DNA of 64,000 bases from Oscarella lobularis (Eukaryota; Porifera; Homoscleromorpha; Homosclerophorida; Oscarellidae): the NCBI RefSeq assembly GCF_947507565.1, contig NC_089192.1:1116001-1180000 (forward strand), written 5' to 3'. Of the stretch, positions 53,690 to 64,000 are shown piece after piece. The translations under genes were made by a program, and so were the position numbers. Numbering within the stretch: the first letter of the stretch is position 1; the number at the start of each line of letters is the position of its first letter. The notes below the pieces were generated by a model that was given only the letters and a program-made list of their open reading frames with translations, made no database searches and had not been told where the DNA came from.

Positions 53690-54001
53690 GTGTCAACGAG
53701 GCCTTCCCTGTGAATTTCTTTCACATCTGCAGCTCGAGTGGAAGTTGCATGGAGCAGTACAGTACTCGATCTACAGCAGTGCATGCAAGCGCGAGTGGAC
53801 TTTCTTTTCTCCAAACCTATTCTAACAGATTTGCTTATTAGCTGGACAATGTCCAGAACTTCGTCATCCAGCTTTCAGGGACATGTATCACTACCATCAG
53901 ATTTGATCAAGGAAGCACCTGCCAAATACAGCTGCGCCGCCTGCAATGAAATGGATAGTGACAAAAAGAGGCAGTGCCAGGCAGAAGGACAACGGAAATA
54001 A
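53690..54001 (+). pseudogene. Decayed sushi-domain fragment of the fucolectin-sushi genes
   Basis: Matches about 60860-61215 of the third fucolectin-sushi gene: GGCCTTCCCTGTG, the AGTGGAAGTTG..GGAGCAGTAC stretch, an intron piece, then CCAGAACTTCGTCATCC and GATTTGATCAAGG with a sushi frame (KYSCAACNEMDSDKKRQCQ). A deletion in the first sushi part and an early stop (GGAAATAA) break it. Lying between two NHL-BTB copies, it records mixing of the two families. Confidence 0.8.
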
Positions 54002-54376
54002 GTATCACTATACCGGCTTGCAAAAGTACAGAACTATATACTCAATACTTCTTAGGAAGGAGCACTCATGTTAGGCAGCCGACGCCTCATCTGCAGTCCA
54101 GAGAGTAGTCCAGAGGCCAAGTGTCTGGGAGTGCATGCGTCCACGTGCCTCATGTACGTAAGAACGAAAGAAATTCAGAACGCCTTTTGTTGCTATTGTT
54201 TTAGAGCACATTATTACGAAATCTAATAATAATTCGTCGATGAGACTCGCCGTATCGCTCAGCAATAGTCCCATCAAGTTACAGAAAAAGGCAGCTAGCA
54301 AAAAGTAAGGCAAAAAAACGTTGACAAACAAAGCATGCGCTACGCAAAAAGAGGGAATGGTAGTCAACTACGCGAG
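54002..54376. other. Spacer between sushi fragment and NHL-BTB copy 8
   Basis: 375 bp with TTAGAGCACATTATTACG and CAAGTTACAGAAAAAGGCAG, the latter resembling the 3' flank of other NHL-BTB copies. No gene seen. Confidence 0.4.
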
Positions 54377-55945
54377 TCATTCGGCGAGCAGTTTGATTAT
54401 TTCTGCTAATATTTCGGAGTCAAGAGTCTTAAATCTCGGATCTTTGCATAGAACCTTGTACTCACGCACGACGAATTGCAAGCATCTATCTCTCAAATCT
54501 TTGAAGCCGTACTTATCAGCAAGAGACAGATAATCAATAGCCGTTGTAGTCGAAACCGTCTTTGCCAAATGGGTCATGCAGACATCACGCAGAGTGGAAA
54601 TGCGGAAACGATGAGCCAATATCAATATATCTCGCATGATGCTCCTGTACTTCGGAATGTCCAAGCAGCCAGTGAGAAGAAAGGTAATAATTGCATAGAA
54701 CGATTCATAGGTAGCATCTTCAATAGGAATTGGAGCGAATTCGGTCTCTGAAGATTTCCGCTTCGACGAGAGCATCGTGTTGAAATGCTCACTTCGAATG
54801 CAAAGAACCGATTTCGCGACGTTGATGCGCTTTTCTTGAACTAAGAACACGGCTTTATCTGTAGGAACGATGTCTTCGTTGTCAATCAATCGCGCAAGAT
54901 CATGTGAAAGTGCAGTGTCGTAAAACGGTTCGAAGGATTGAGGTGCTACTCGCACTCTCACTCGACGAACGGCCTTCTGCTCCGTAAAGTAAAGGTACCC
55001 TGACTCAGAATCATAAAACAAATGACGAGGATAATGCAATGACGCTAATTCGCCTTTGCCATCTGTAGACGCTGCCGCACCTGATCCACACAGAATTTCG
55101 TTATCACCTGATGACAATGCCAGCTTGTAGATTCTATGCGAGCAATCAGAGAAGTAGACATTTCCGTCATCGTCAACAGCCACGCCACAAGGTTGGTTGA
55201 GATTTTTACAAACGGTTGAAACGTTGTTGTTTTCAATCTTTCTGATAGCACCATTGGATTGGTCAGCCACATACACAGAACCGTCTGGTCCCACGGCTAT
55301 CTGATGTGGGCAATTGAATTTGGCTTCATTACAGTGGCCATCAGTGTTGCCTTGACCTGCGGAGCCCGCTAGCGTTGTCACACGTCCATCAATATCAATT
55401 CGACGTATAGTATGCCCATAGTAGGAAGACACTAAAACCTTCTCATTTTTTAGTGCAATTCCACATGGGAGGTTGAATTGAGCTTCAGTAAGGCATTCTC
55501 CGTCTTTCTCTCCCTGAACTCCACTGCCAGCTAATGTCGAAACAATTTTGAAATCACCACGTAACTTCAAAAAACGCATTTATGCTTGAAACTGCGGCTA
55601 ATCTGTATCGTTAATACCTTTCGGATGCGATGGTTGTTGCGGTCAGCGACGAAAAGCGAAGAGCCGCACGAGGCAAGGCCATATGGATAGCAAAATTTCG
55701 TCGAGTTCCAAGGACCGTCCTGATGACCGGATTGGCCAGGAATCCCAGCATAGGCTGAGAAGTGAGATCGACTTTCCAAATGCAGTGCTGGCTAGAGTCT
55801 GCAACACACACTTGATCGTCGAAGAGTGTGATTCCGTACAAGTTCGAGAACGACTCGTGACGTGACACAGTCGAGACATATCCGTCTAAAAAGGAAAAAA
55901 GGGATGCTGAAGTGCTTTTCGCGGGAGGCACTCCTTACATTCCAT
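54377..55945 (-). pseudogene. NHL-BTB copy 8, diverged, with an exon-2 frameshift
   Basis: By comparison with copy 7 the exons are 55945-55939 (ATG GAA T), 55885-55618 and 55564-54377. Exon 3 is fully open (NHL, then BTB with DKAVFLVQEKRINVAKSVLC and KLLAE end). Exon 2 is 268 nt against 278 in the intact copies because about 10 nt is missing near 55757-55762 (GGCTGAGAAGTGAG versus GGCGGAGACTGCTTGAGAAG). That shifts frame between KVDLTSQ and SAYAGIPGQSG. Unless the assembly is wrong or a different start is used, only a propeller-truncated product could be made. Splice sites remain good, so decay is recent. Confidence 0.72.
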
Positions 55946-55993
55946 GGGGAAACGGGGAAACGAGCAAAAGTGCTTTGTAGCGCACTCTAGCTG

Positions 55994-57676
55994 ATGATGT
56001 ATGTCGCGAAATTTGGCGTTTGGCTCGCTGTTGCGATGGCGTTCGGTCATTACCTGAACGCTAGTGAATCAGGTACAAAAGTAGTCTAGTGACTCGTGTC
56101 TTCGTAATAAGCCTTTCTCAGACGCGAAATTGGATCTCAACGCCGTCGGAGCTCTCATGCAATTCGGACTGCAAAGCCCGTTGCATCATGAAAGTTACTA
56201 CGGTTTTGCCATTGATGGCGATTTAGACACTAACTGGACCAAGTGTGCGGTCTCAAACTTTGGTGAACAAGCTGATTTCTTGATCGACCTTCGAGGCATT
56301 TATCCTGTGGACCGCATTGCTGTGTTGTCGCGTTTTATTTATGCCGCTGGTGCCGAAGTATTTGTTGGAAATTCGAGTTCTGCCAACAAATATCAGTTTC
56401 AATGTGGAGGCAAATATCCAGCCAGGGCCATTACGTCGTTGACTGAATTTAGTTGCTCTGCCACGGTTTGGATTCAGTACATACGAATAAGAAAATTTGA
56501 CCCCGGACAAGTTTGGAACTCAGGGTCCTTTCAGATCTGTGAAGTAGCTGTGTATCACGACAGTTAGGTAGACGAATCTCTAGAATATAGCTAAATCTTT
56601 GTATTTATAGATCAGAAATATGACCTTGGTAAAATGAATGTTCAGCTTCAATTTGAATTATTTGGATCATATCTAAAAGCAGGCAGTAGCTATGAGATGG
56701 CTACTGATGGTAAACTTGACACATGCGTCCAAAGCATTCAATGGACTGGAGGGGAGACCGTATTTCTAAAAATCGACTTGAAGAGATTTTACTTTGTGAC
56801 TAAAGTCTTGGTCGTACGTCCGCAATCCCAGTCTAGCCTAGTGTACGTCAGTAACACTTTGGACTTCCTGATGATGACGAGATGTCATCAGAACGGCAAT
56901 CACTTTCACTGCTCCGGGTCTCATCAAGTGCGTTATATAACCATTGTTGGCAAGAGTCCCAACCGGGGGAGAATTAAGGTGTGTGAAGTTGAAGTTTTTC
57001 TCAAACAGGATCCCAGCCAGAGATTGCCTTGCCAATATCTTCCTCATCTCCCGAATTCAACTGCAGTCACTGATTGGAAAACGGCGACGTACACGTGCAT
57101 CGATAATCGCGTTCCTGAAACCCAAATAATAACTTGTCAAAACGGACATTGGAGCCCAATCTTAGAACAATGCAAACGTAAGTGCTCCTTGAACAATTTT
57201 TTTTCAAAGCTAATTGTCTACTATCTAGCCAAAATATGTCCTGATCTTATTCATCCCATTCACGGTGAAATTACATTGCCCTTAGAAAAAACGTTGTGGA
57301 GTACCGTCACGTATAGCTGTTCAACCTGCTATAAAATGCATGGAAATAACAAAAGGCAGTGTCAATTGGCAGACGACGGAAAATCTTTGAAGTGGTCAGG
57401 ATCAGAGCCTACTTGCAAGAGTACCACCAAAACTATTAATTAATTAATAACAATATTCTCATATAATTTTTCTCCGTATGTTTAGTTGTTCACTGTGAAG
57501 ACGTCAAAAGTGTTGTCAATGCGACCGTTAAAGTCATATCAAACGTCTGCGGTGGCACGACGTCTTACGAGTGCAAAAAAGGTTTGACGCTGTTTGGAAG
57601 CTCGCACCTCTTTTGCGGTCCCGATGGAAAGTGGCTGGGTACGGTGCCGGTATGTTTCAGTATCCCTGGAAAGTAA
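55994..57676 (+). CDS. Secreted fucolectin-like/sushi protein A
   Basis: ATG 55994 gives a signal peptide (YVAKFGVWLAVAMAFGHYLN); exon 1 ends at 56072 and exon 2 starts at 56122. Two galactose-binding, fucolectin/F5-8-like domains follow: LDLNAVGALMQFGLQS..GFAIDGDLDTNWTKC..FLIDLRGIYPVDRI, then a second one beginning DLGKMNVQLQFEL with MATDGKLDTC. Then come three sushi/CCP domains (CQYLPHLPNSTAV, CPDLIHPIHGEI, CGGTTSYECKKG..LFGSSHLFCG) and a stop at 57674. The architecture suggests a secreted glycan-binding recognition protein. First of three tandem paralogues on the same strand. Confidence 0.82.
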
Positions 57677-57896
57677 CTCAAACGGTGCGTCTGATTTTCT
57701 GTTTTTAGTGTATGTGTACGTGGGGCCGTCTTTCACGTGATGTCGCGTGGTTTTTTTTTCGTCGTTTCCGCATTCTGCGTAGCCCAATGCCGCGTTTAAC
57801 GACGGCGAAGAGTACGGAAGAATGAAATCGTCGGGTTTTGGTTCGACTATGTATGTAAGAGCCGATCGTCATCTGCTCATAGCTCATTGTAGCAAT

Positions 57897-59551
57897 ATGC
57901 ACTTTTTCGCATTTCTCTTCGCAGTCGTTTTGCCGTTGCAGTGCAGCTCAGCGGCTCCGACAAATATCCCTTCAGACAGCGAGAAGTTGGATCTCAATGC
58001 TATCGGTGCCGTCGTGGAATTTGGATTAAAGAACGCGTTGCATGTTCAAAGTTCCTATGGTCTTGCTATTGACGGCAATTTGGGCGTTGGCTGGACCGAG
58101 TGTGCCGCCTCAAACTTTGCTGATAAAACTGAATTTTGGATTGACCTTCGAGGCATTTATCCTGTCGATCGTGTTTCTGTTCTATCGCGTCATTATTATG
58201 CCGCTGGTGCAGAAGTATTTGTCGGAAATTTCAGTGCGGCAGAAAAAAGGCCAACTCAATTTCAATGCGGAGGCAAATTTCCTAGTAAAGCCAGCAAATC
58301 GTTTACCGAGTTTAGGTGCTCTACTACTCTCTGGATCCGGTATATACAAATCAGGAAATTCGCCAACAGAGAAAAACCATCGCGTTTGCCTATGCAGATA
58401 TGTGAAATAGAAGTGAATCACACTGGTTAGTGATAGAGGATGTCTCTAGAACCAACGTTTATTTGTAGGTCATAAATACGATCTTAGAAAGATGAATGCT
58501 CAGCTGAATTTTGAACTCTCTGGATCATCATTGGAACGCGGCAGTAGCTATGACGCAGCTACAGATGGAAAATTTGATTTAGGCAAGTGTGCTCAAAGCT
58601 ATGCATGGGATCAAGGTGGAGGGCAGACTGTTTGGCTGAAGATCGATTTGCAGAGATCTTACTTTGTGACGAATGTCACAGTTCTAACTCCGAAATCCCA
58701 GTCTCACAAGATATACGTGAGCAATAATTCAGGTTTCTTATTGAGGACTAGATGTAATCAGAGCAGTAGTCGTTATTACGACTTTCACTGTTTGGGGTCT
58801 CAGCAAGTGCGATATATAACCGTTGTTTATGAGAATCGTCCTCGACTCGGACGAATGAAAGTGTGTGAAGTTGAAGTGTTCTACAAACCAGGTCCCAGAC
58901 TACCTTGTCCACATCTTCCTCATCTCCCAAATTCAACGACGATTACTGATTGGAAAACGGCGACATACTCGTGCATCAATAACCTTGTTCCAGAGACTCA
59001 AACAATAGCTTGCCTACCAAGTGGTCAATGGAGCAGAACCCTAAAGCAATGCAGGCGTAAGTGCTCAGCGAACGAAATTCTAATGATCTCTTTGATTTAT
59101 TGCTATCTATAGCCAAAATGTGTCCTGATCTGATTCATCCCGTTCATGGCAACATTAGACTACCCTCAGAGAAAGCATTAGGAAGTACGGCCACGTATAG
59201 CTGTTCATCTTGCTATAGACTCCATGGAAAAGAAATGAGGCAGTGTCAGCTGACAAACGACGGAAAATCTTTAAAGTGGTCAGGATCAGAGCCGACTTGC
59301 CAAGGTACTACAATGGAAGCCTGTTTTACTGGGTAAATAATATATGTATATTAGTTGTTCACTGTGGAGATGCTCCAGTGGTTGATAAGGCAAACGTTAC
59401 AGTCGCGGCAAAAATCTGCGGTGGTACTGCTTTGTACAGGTGCAAGGGAGACGCAACGTTGTTTGGAAGCTCACACCTATTCTGTGGTCCTGAGGGAAAG
59501 TGGCTGGGTACAGTGCCAATCTGTGTCAGTATTCCGAAACATGGGAATTAA
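57897..59551 (+). CDS. Secreted fucolectin-like/sushi protein B
   Basis: The start is taken at ATG 57897, because it opens a clean signal peptide (MHFFAFLFAVVLPLQCSSA); an in-frame ATG at 57822 would bury it. The layout is the same as protein A: a first fucolectin-like domain (LDLNAIGAVVEFGLKN, SYGLAIDGNLGVGWTEC, FWIDLRGIYPVDRV), a second one (DLRKMNAQLNFELSG, YDAATDGKFDLGKC), then three sushi domains, the last with CGGTALYRCKGDATLFGSS. It ends at 59551. Introns are short and in the same places as in A and C. Confidence 0.85.
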
Positions 59552-59791
59552 ACTTACAGACAGAACATCTTAGGCTTGTGTAACAAATATTGCCTGCCGG
59601 ATTTATTTGCTGTAGCATCCGGGGCCAGTGGGTCACGTGATGTCGCGTCGTTCCGTATGCTATGCTATGCAGTGTCCGCCGCCGCGTTTAGTTCATCGCA
59701 AATGATACGGAGCAATTAGATCGTCGGGTCTTATACCACTACATGTAAGACGATCGTCTGTTCGTATCGCAGAGCGAGCGTTGAAGTTGCG

Positions 59792-61502
59792 ATGACGAAA
59801 CTCAGTCTTTATTGCGCATTCCTCTTTGCAGCCGTACTGACGGCACAATGTAGTTCGGGCATGGAGGATTTGGAGTCGACGGCGGTGAATCCTCCTACCG
59901 AATGCGAACGACGCGAGAAATTGGATCTCAATGCTGTTGGAGCTGAGCTAGAATTTGAAGTACAAAGCTCTCTAGACGTTCTGAGCAGATACGAGTTTTC
60001 TGTGGACGGCAATAATGGCACAGAATGGGAAGAGTGTACTGTGTCGAGTCTAACTGACCAAGTTGACTATTGGATCGATCTTCAAAACATTTATCCTATT
60101 GATCGCATCACGTTGCTGTCTCGCTACTACAGGGCCAATGGTGCTGAGGTATTTGTGGGTAATTTCAGTGCAGCGAGAAAGACTGAGAATCAACAGAAAT
60201 GCGGAGGCAGTTATCCAGAGGTACCCCGAGGTAAAAGTGCTCCTCTAACCGATTTTGACTGTCACGGCACACATTGGGTTCAATACATTCGAATCAGAAG
60301 AGTCAGCACTACAGAATTAATAAGTTTGCAGATTTGTGAAATAGAAGTTTATCATAAGAGTAAGCATTATCTATCCGTCCCTTTAGTTAAGTGTCTCATC
60401 CCTTTATTGATTAAGATTATAATTATGATCTCAGAAGACTGAATCCTGAAATGTCTTTTGAATCAAATGGCTTACATCTCGGAAGTAGTTACAGTCTTGC
60501 TACTGACGGTATTCCAGATCTCCGTAGCTGCTCTCGGAGCAGTTTGATCCGCCAATACGGCTCTATTTGGATGAAAGTCAACTTACGCAAAGCCTATGCT
60601 GTTTCCAAAGTTAGGCTACTCTCTCTTGAACCCAATTTATATAGAGTATTTATAAGCAAGAGCTCCGACTTCTTGAACAAAACGGAATGCAATCAAGATA
60701 ACTTTTACGAGTACATATGCCCAGTCTTGCAAGCTCAGCATATACTCGTTGTTTATGAACAACCTCAGAACTCTTTCAATAGGAGGTACCAAATGCAAGT
60801 TTGTGAAATTGAAGTCTACTACAAACCGGAAGAAATACGTCACCGGCATCATCCAGGCCTTCCCTGTGGATTTCCTCCGCATCTTCCCAAATCAACAATG
60901 ACTACTGATTGGGAAACGACAACGTACACGTGCAAAGATGGTCTAGTTCCTGTACAGCAAACCATAACATGTTTATCAAGTGGAAGTTGGAGCAGTACTC
61001 TACGGCAGTGCAAGCGTGAGTAGACCATCTTTTGCTCAAACCTTTTTTAAAAGATTTTCTCATTAGCCAAAGAATGTCCAGAACTTCGTCATCCAGTTCA
61101 CGGAGATGTGTCACTACCATTCGATTTGATCAAGGGAGCAACTGCCAAGTACAGCTGCGCCGCCTGCTATGAAATGGATGGCGACAAAAAAAGACAGTGT
61201 CAGGCAGAAGACAACGAGAATACATTGAAGTGGTCAGGATCAGAACCAACATGCAAAGGTACTACCAGCGGTTTTCTATTAGCCTCACCAAACGAGTATG
61301 CATTTATGTAGTTGTCCACTGTGACGAGGCTCCAATTGTTGAAACGGCTACGCTCAAAGTCGTATCAAAGACTTGCGGAGGCGTTGCATCGTACAAGTGT
61401 GTAGGTGAGAGAACTCTGTTTGGAAGTCCTCATCTTCTCTGTGGTCCTCAGGGTAAGTGGCTGGGCACAGTACCAAAATGCGTTGACATACCTAGATACT
61501 AA
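59792..61502 (+). CDS. Secreted fucolectin-like/sushi protein C
   Basis: ATG 59792 opens MTKLSLYCAFLFAAVLTAQC, a signal peptide. The first fucolectin-like domain has LDLNAVGAELEFEVQSSLDV and YWIDLQNIYPIDRITLLSRY. The second begins near 60420 (LRRLNPEMSFESNG) and includes SLATDGIPDLRSCSRS and a His-rich linker before CGFPPHLPKSTM. Three sushi domains follow, the second with CAACYEMDGDKKRQCQ and the last with CGGVASYKCVGERTLFGS, to the stop at 61502. It is the most diverged of the three and the source type of the fragment at 53690-54001. Confidence 0.85.
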
Positions 61503-61809
61503 TAAGGAAGACGGTTCTGTAAAATAGTTTTGCATTGCTTAGTTTTGGTAAGCCTGAGGCGATCATCTTGTATGTATACAAGAAGTAATTATGCACTAAG
61601 AAGGCTCGTATGCTAGCATGTGCAATATCTGGTTCAGATAATTATGGACCGATGCGTATCCGGGGCCAGTTGTTGACGCCATTTTGTCTTCTTGCAACGA
61701 TGACTTGCTTCTCTTTGCTGTTACACTGACGATGAAGTGTAGTTAGAATTTCGAGTCGACTGCGGCGAATCCTTCCCTAAATGGCAGCTGTCTCGATCAG
61801 CAGTCAACG

Positions 61810-62065
61810 CAGTCAAGGTTCTTTTCCCTGGTTCGACCGGGTTCATTCACGCTTCAGTACGCTTCGTGAGGACGAAATATAGTCTTCTAGCACCGATTCC
61901 TCCGCACAGAAGGTCGATCCTCGGGTGGTACAAGAAGGAGATCGATGTTGAATTCTTTTCGCTACTGTAGGAGATTTTTTCTGCGTTTCTTGAACGACGA
62001 AAACTGATTAGCATCGACAGTGGCACCCGATTTTTGAGCAGTCGTTTCAGACAAATCAATCAGGT
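61810..62065 (+). pseudogene. Decayed ADAM17 prodomain fragment outside the array
   Basis: GGTTCTTTTCCCTGGTTCGACC, then TACGCTTCGTGAGGACGAAATA, TTCTTTTCGCTACTGTAG, CGAACGACGAAAAC and GCAGTCGTTTCAGACAAATC follow the order of ADAM17 exon 1, intron 1 and exon 2. There are deletions and stops. It is 35 kb from the complete gene and more diverged than relics 1-4. Confidence 0.75.
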
Positions 62066-62234
62066 GAATCACTCCAGCTAGTACACGTGTTGTACTACTA
62101 CATGTTTACTACAGTACTACATGTTTTCCTTTAGGAGTAAATTTATTGCGAAAACAGCCATGAAGCAGCAACATACATACGTTTACACACTCACACACCC
62201 ACGTACACGCAAACACACACCCTTGTTCAGTGTT
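62066..62234. other. Spacer between ADAM17 fragment and ficolin-like gene
   Basis: Contains a CA/CAC-rich stretch (about 62178-62220, ACACACTCACACACCCACG) and the short repeated word TACTACATGTTT. No gene seen. Confidence 0.4.
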
Positions 62235-63581
62235 CTATTTAGATCGAAACTTCATTTCGGTGAACACTTGTTTTTTAAACACGTCCTTCCTATACCAGGC
62301 GACAGTTTTTAAGTCATTTCTACCGTAGACTCCGTTCAGGTTAGCGTCGTAGCAGGCACCGTACCACCATGCTCCCTGATAAGATTTTGCACAATCAGAT
62401 TTACTGCCTCTGTCTTTGGTTGAAAACTCCCTTCCATTATGGTATGCAAGCGAGTCTCGAATTGTTCCATTAAATCCACTAATATGCAGCACGTATTTGC
62501 TTTTTTCATTCCCCATACTGAAATTTCTGTATTTTGCATAATTCTTGACGTTGTTTTCTTCCATGAGTTCAATTCTCAATTCATTCCCATTACTGAGACC
62601 AAGTAGCCAGTGAATTTTGTCTAATCCTAACCAAAATTCACCCCTGACATTGCCAAATCCAATTTTATAATCATTCCAGCCTCGAAAAAAATCGACAGAG
62701 CCATCCTGTCTTCTTTGGAAGACAGTCCAGCCGCCACCGTCGGTTTTCATGTCACAGTAGACAGGAATGATAAGATACAGGCCAATAGAAACGTTGTAAG
62801 GGCCACTAGTTGCTTCAGGATAACGTTTGAGTATACAAGAACAAGTGCAGTTTTCCAGTATGGGCAAGCCTTGAATTACTAAACATGATAGTGAGCAGTT
62901 AGTAATTTTTTTCTTTGGAATACTTGCCTTTCAATGTGAGAGATCTCAGCTCGTGTCTTAGCTGATATATTTGAGGTAGAAACGCTGTTTGTGAGACAAC
63001 GCCAAGAGGACCCATTTCGCCTTTCTACACACGTTTGGACGCGGTAGATTCTTGGTAGACAGAGGTGTAGTATACCTCTCCTTTTTCTCCGTGCTTTCCA
63101 GGGAGACCTACTGGACCTACTGGACCTTCGGTTCCGGTCGATCCTCTTGGGCCTCTAGGACCGTTCGGGCCTATTGGGCCCATTTTCCCCTTGAATCACC
63201 AAATTATCATATACTCACACGAGCGCAAGTTCTTACCTTTGCTCCTTTTTGACCTCGGTGACCTCTAAGTCCACTTGGTCCTGCGTTCCCAGGCAATCCT
63301 TGAGGCCCAACAGTTCCCTAGACAGACACAGGTAGTTGCCAACCTTTGCTACAAATTACCGGAGAGCCCTGGGGACCCATAGCTCCTGGAGAACCGGACG
63401 GCCCCGGACTTCCTGGTAAACCAGCAGGGCCAACTGGGCCAGGTAGTCCTTGTGGTCCAGGAGCAGAGTTTTGCTACACAATAAAAAATTAGCAAATGTG
63501 AAAAGAAAGCTAGTGCACGACTGCGTTTCCAGATGATGGAACCAGGAACAGAAGTAACACGTAAGCGAATTTAGAAATCAT
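62235..63581 (-). CDS. Secreted collagen-fibrinogen domain protein (ficolin-like)
   Basis: ATG 63581 gives a signal peptide ([20 protein letters not shown]). Three or four short exons between about 63475 and 63010 encode Gly-X-Y collagen triplets ([29 protein letters not shown]), then a short neck (63000-62930). The last exon, from about 62867 to the stop at 62235, encodes a fibrinogen C-terminal domain: [31 protein letters not shown], and the [15 protein letters not shown] region near the ligand and calcium site. This is the plan of ficolins, secreted pattern-recognition lectins that bind acetylated sugars. Genomic position beside fucolectin-sushi genes fits a recognition role, but that is inference. 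Confidence 0.87.
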
Positions 63582-64000
63582 ATTTGCCCGTCAACTACTG
63601 AACTTGATTTGAACTTTCTGCCCAACCCGACGCCAATTTATATAGTTGTAAGATCCTTTTTTGAAAGACGGTCTTACGTGGCACAACACGGTAAAGAATC
63701 AAAACCGCGATATATAGGCTCGAGTCACGTGAGGTAGAGGTCTCCGTAAAACGCCGTTCTGTAGCGTTGAGTGTAAAGAACGGCGTTGAAAATTAAATTA
63801 ATTTCCCGAGCACCAGGGCGCGGCGTGCGGGCTTCGCATGCAAACCCACTGGCAACTGCGAGCTGATAGTGCATGATGCAATCACCCGAAGGGGCAAAGG
63901 TTTAGGGTAAGGGAGGGGCCACTCTTACATGTCTATAGCACGTCATGTGTTTATGGTGACAATAAAGCTCGCGGAGGGTGTTCGGGGATTACATGATGGC
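63582..64000. other. Upstream region of the ficolin-like gene
   Basis: 419 bp to the window edge. A TATA-like TTTATATA at about 63635-63643 lies about 55 bp upstream of the ficolin-like start and could be its promoter. A weak inverted pair, AACGCCGTTCT (63751) and AGAACGGCGTT (63776), is a possible hairpin or operator-like palindrome. No gene recognised. Confidence 0.4.

Noticed and set aside
1-64000. CRISPR arrays, bacterial operons, rRNA or tRNA genes
   Set aside because: The window is spliced eukaryotic DNA; I saw no regularly spaced palindromic repeats and no convincing cloverleaf or rRNA sequence by eye.

Overview
The window is nuclear DNA of a compact animal genome. Genes carry many introns, mostly 48-65 nt, with some GC-AG introns and two kinds of very small coding exon. 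The gene set is metazoan: ADAM17, TXNDC5/ERp46, EBAG9, NMD3, KICS2, ARMC3, a CASC3/Barentsz-like gene and a BBOX1/TMLHE-like gene. It also holds a VAC8-like armadillo gene and a phosphorylase-CARD gene. Together with the density and short introns this suggests an early-branching invertebrate. A sponge, perhaps a homoscleromorph, is my best guess, but it is an inference and not proven here.

Region 1 (1-27.1 kb) is a young, rearranged segmental-duplication array built from three genes: a ZYG11/ZER1-like gene (+, intronless), an NHL-BTB gene (-), and ADAM17 (+). The ancestral order appears to be ZYG11-like -> <- NHL-BTB / ADAM17 ->, with the last two head-to-head about 110 bp apart. The order read here is ZYGa, NHL1, ADAM17 relic 1, ZYGb, NHL2 (truncated), ZYGc, NHL3, hAT-like MITE, ADAM17 relic 2, NHL4, ADAM17 relic 3, NHL5, an intact prodomain-only ADAM17 copy, NHL6, complete ADAM17. 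Both amplified families look like substrate receptors of cullin E3 ligases: a CUL2-type BC-box protein and CUL3-type BTB proteins.

Region 2 (27.7-51.0 kb) is a gene-dense housekeeping block: a double-spondin secreted protein, TXNDC5, EBAG9, a nucleoside phosphorylase with a probable CARD, NMD3, KICS2, an unidentified gene head-to-head with KICS2, ARMC3, a coiled-coil gene, CASC3-like, a multi-pass membrane protein, a carnitine-type dioxygenase and a VAC8-like ARM protein.

Region 3 (51.9-64.0 kb) is a second family-rich region: two more diverged NHL-BTB copies (one frameshifted), a decayed sushi fragment, three tandem secreted genes with two fucolectin-like domains and sushi repeats, a decayed ADAM17 fragment, and a collagen-fibrinogen (ficolin-like) gene. 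The lectin-like genes suggest a glycan-recognition or innate-immunity neighbourhood (inference).

Splice models were made by eye from reading frame, GT/GC-AG signals and comparison between copies and with known families. They are not backed by transcripts.
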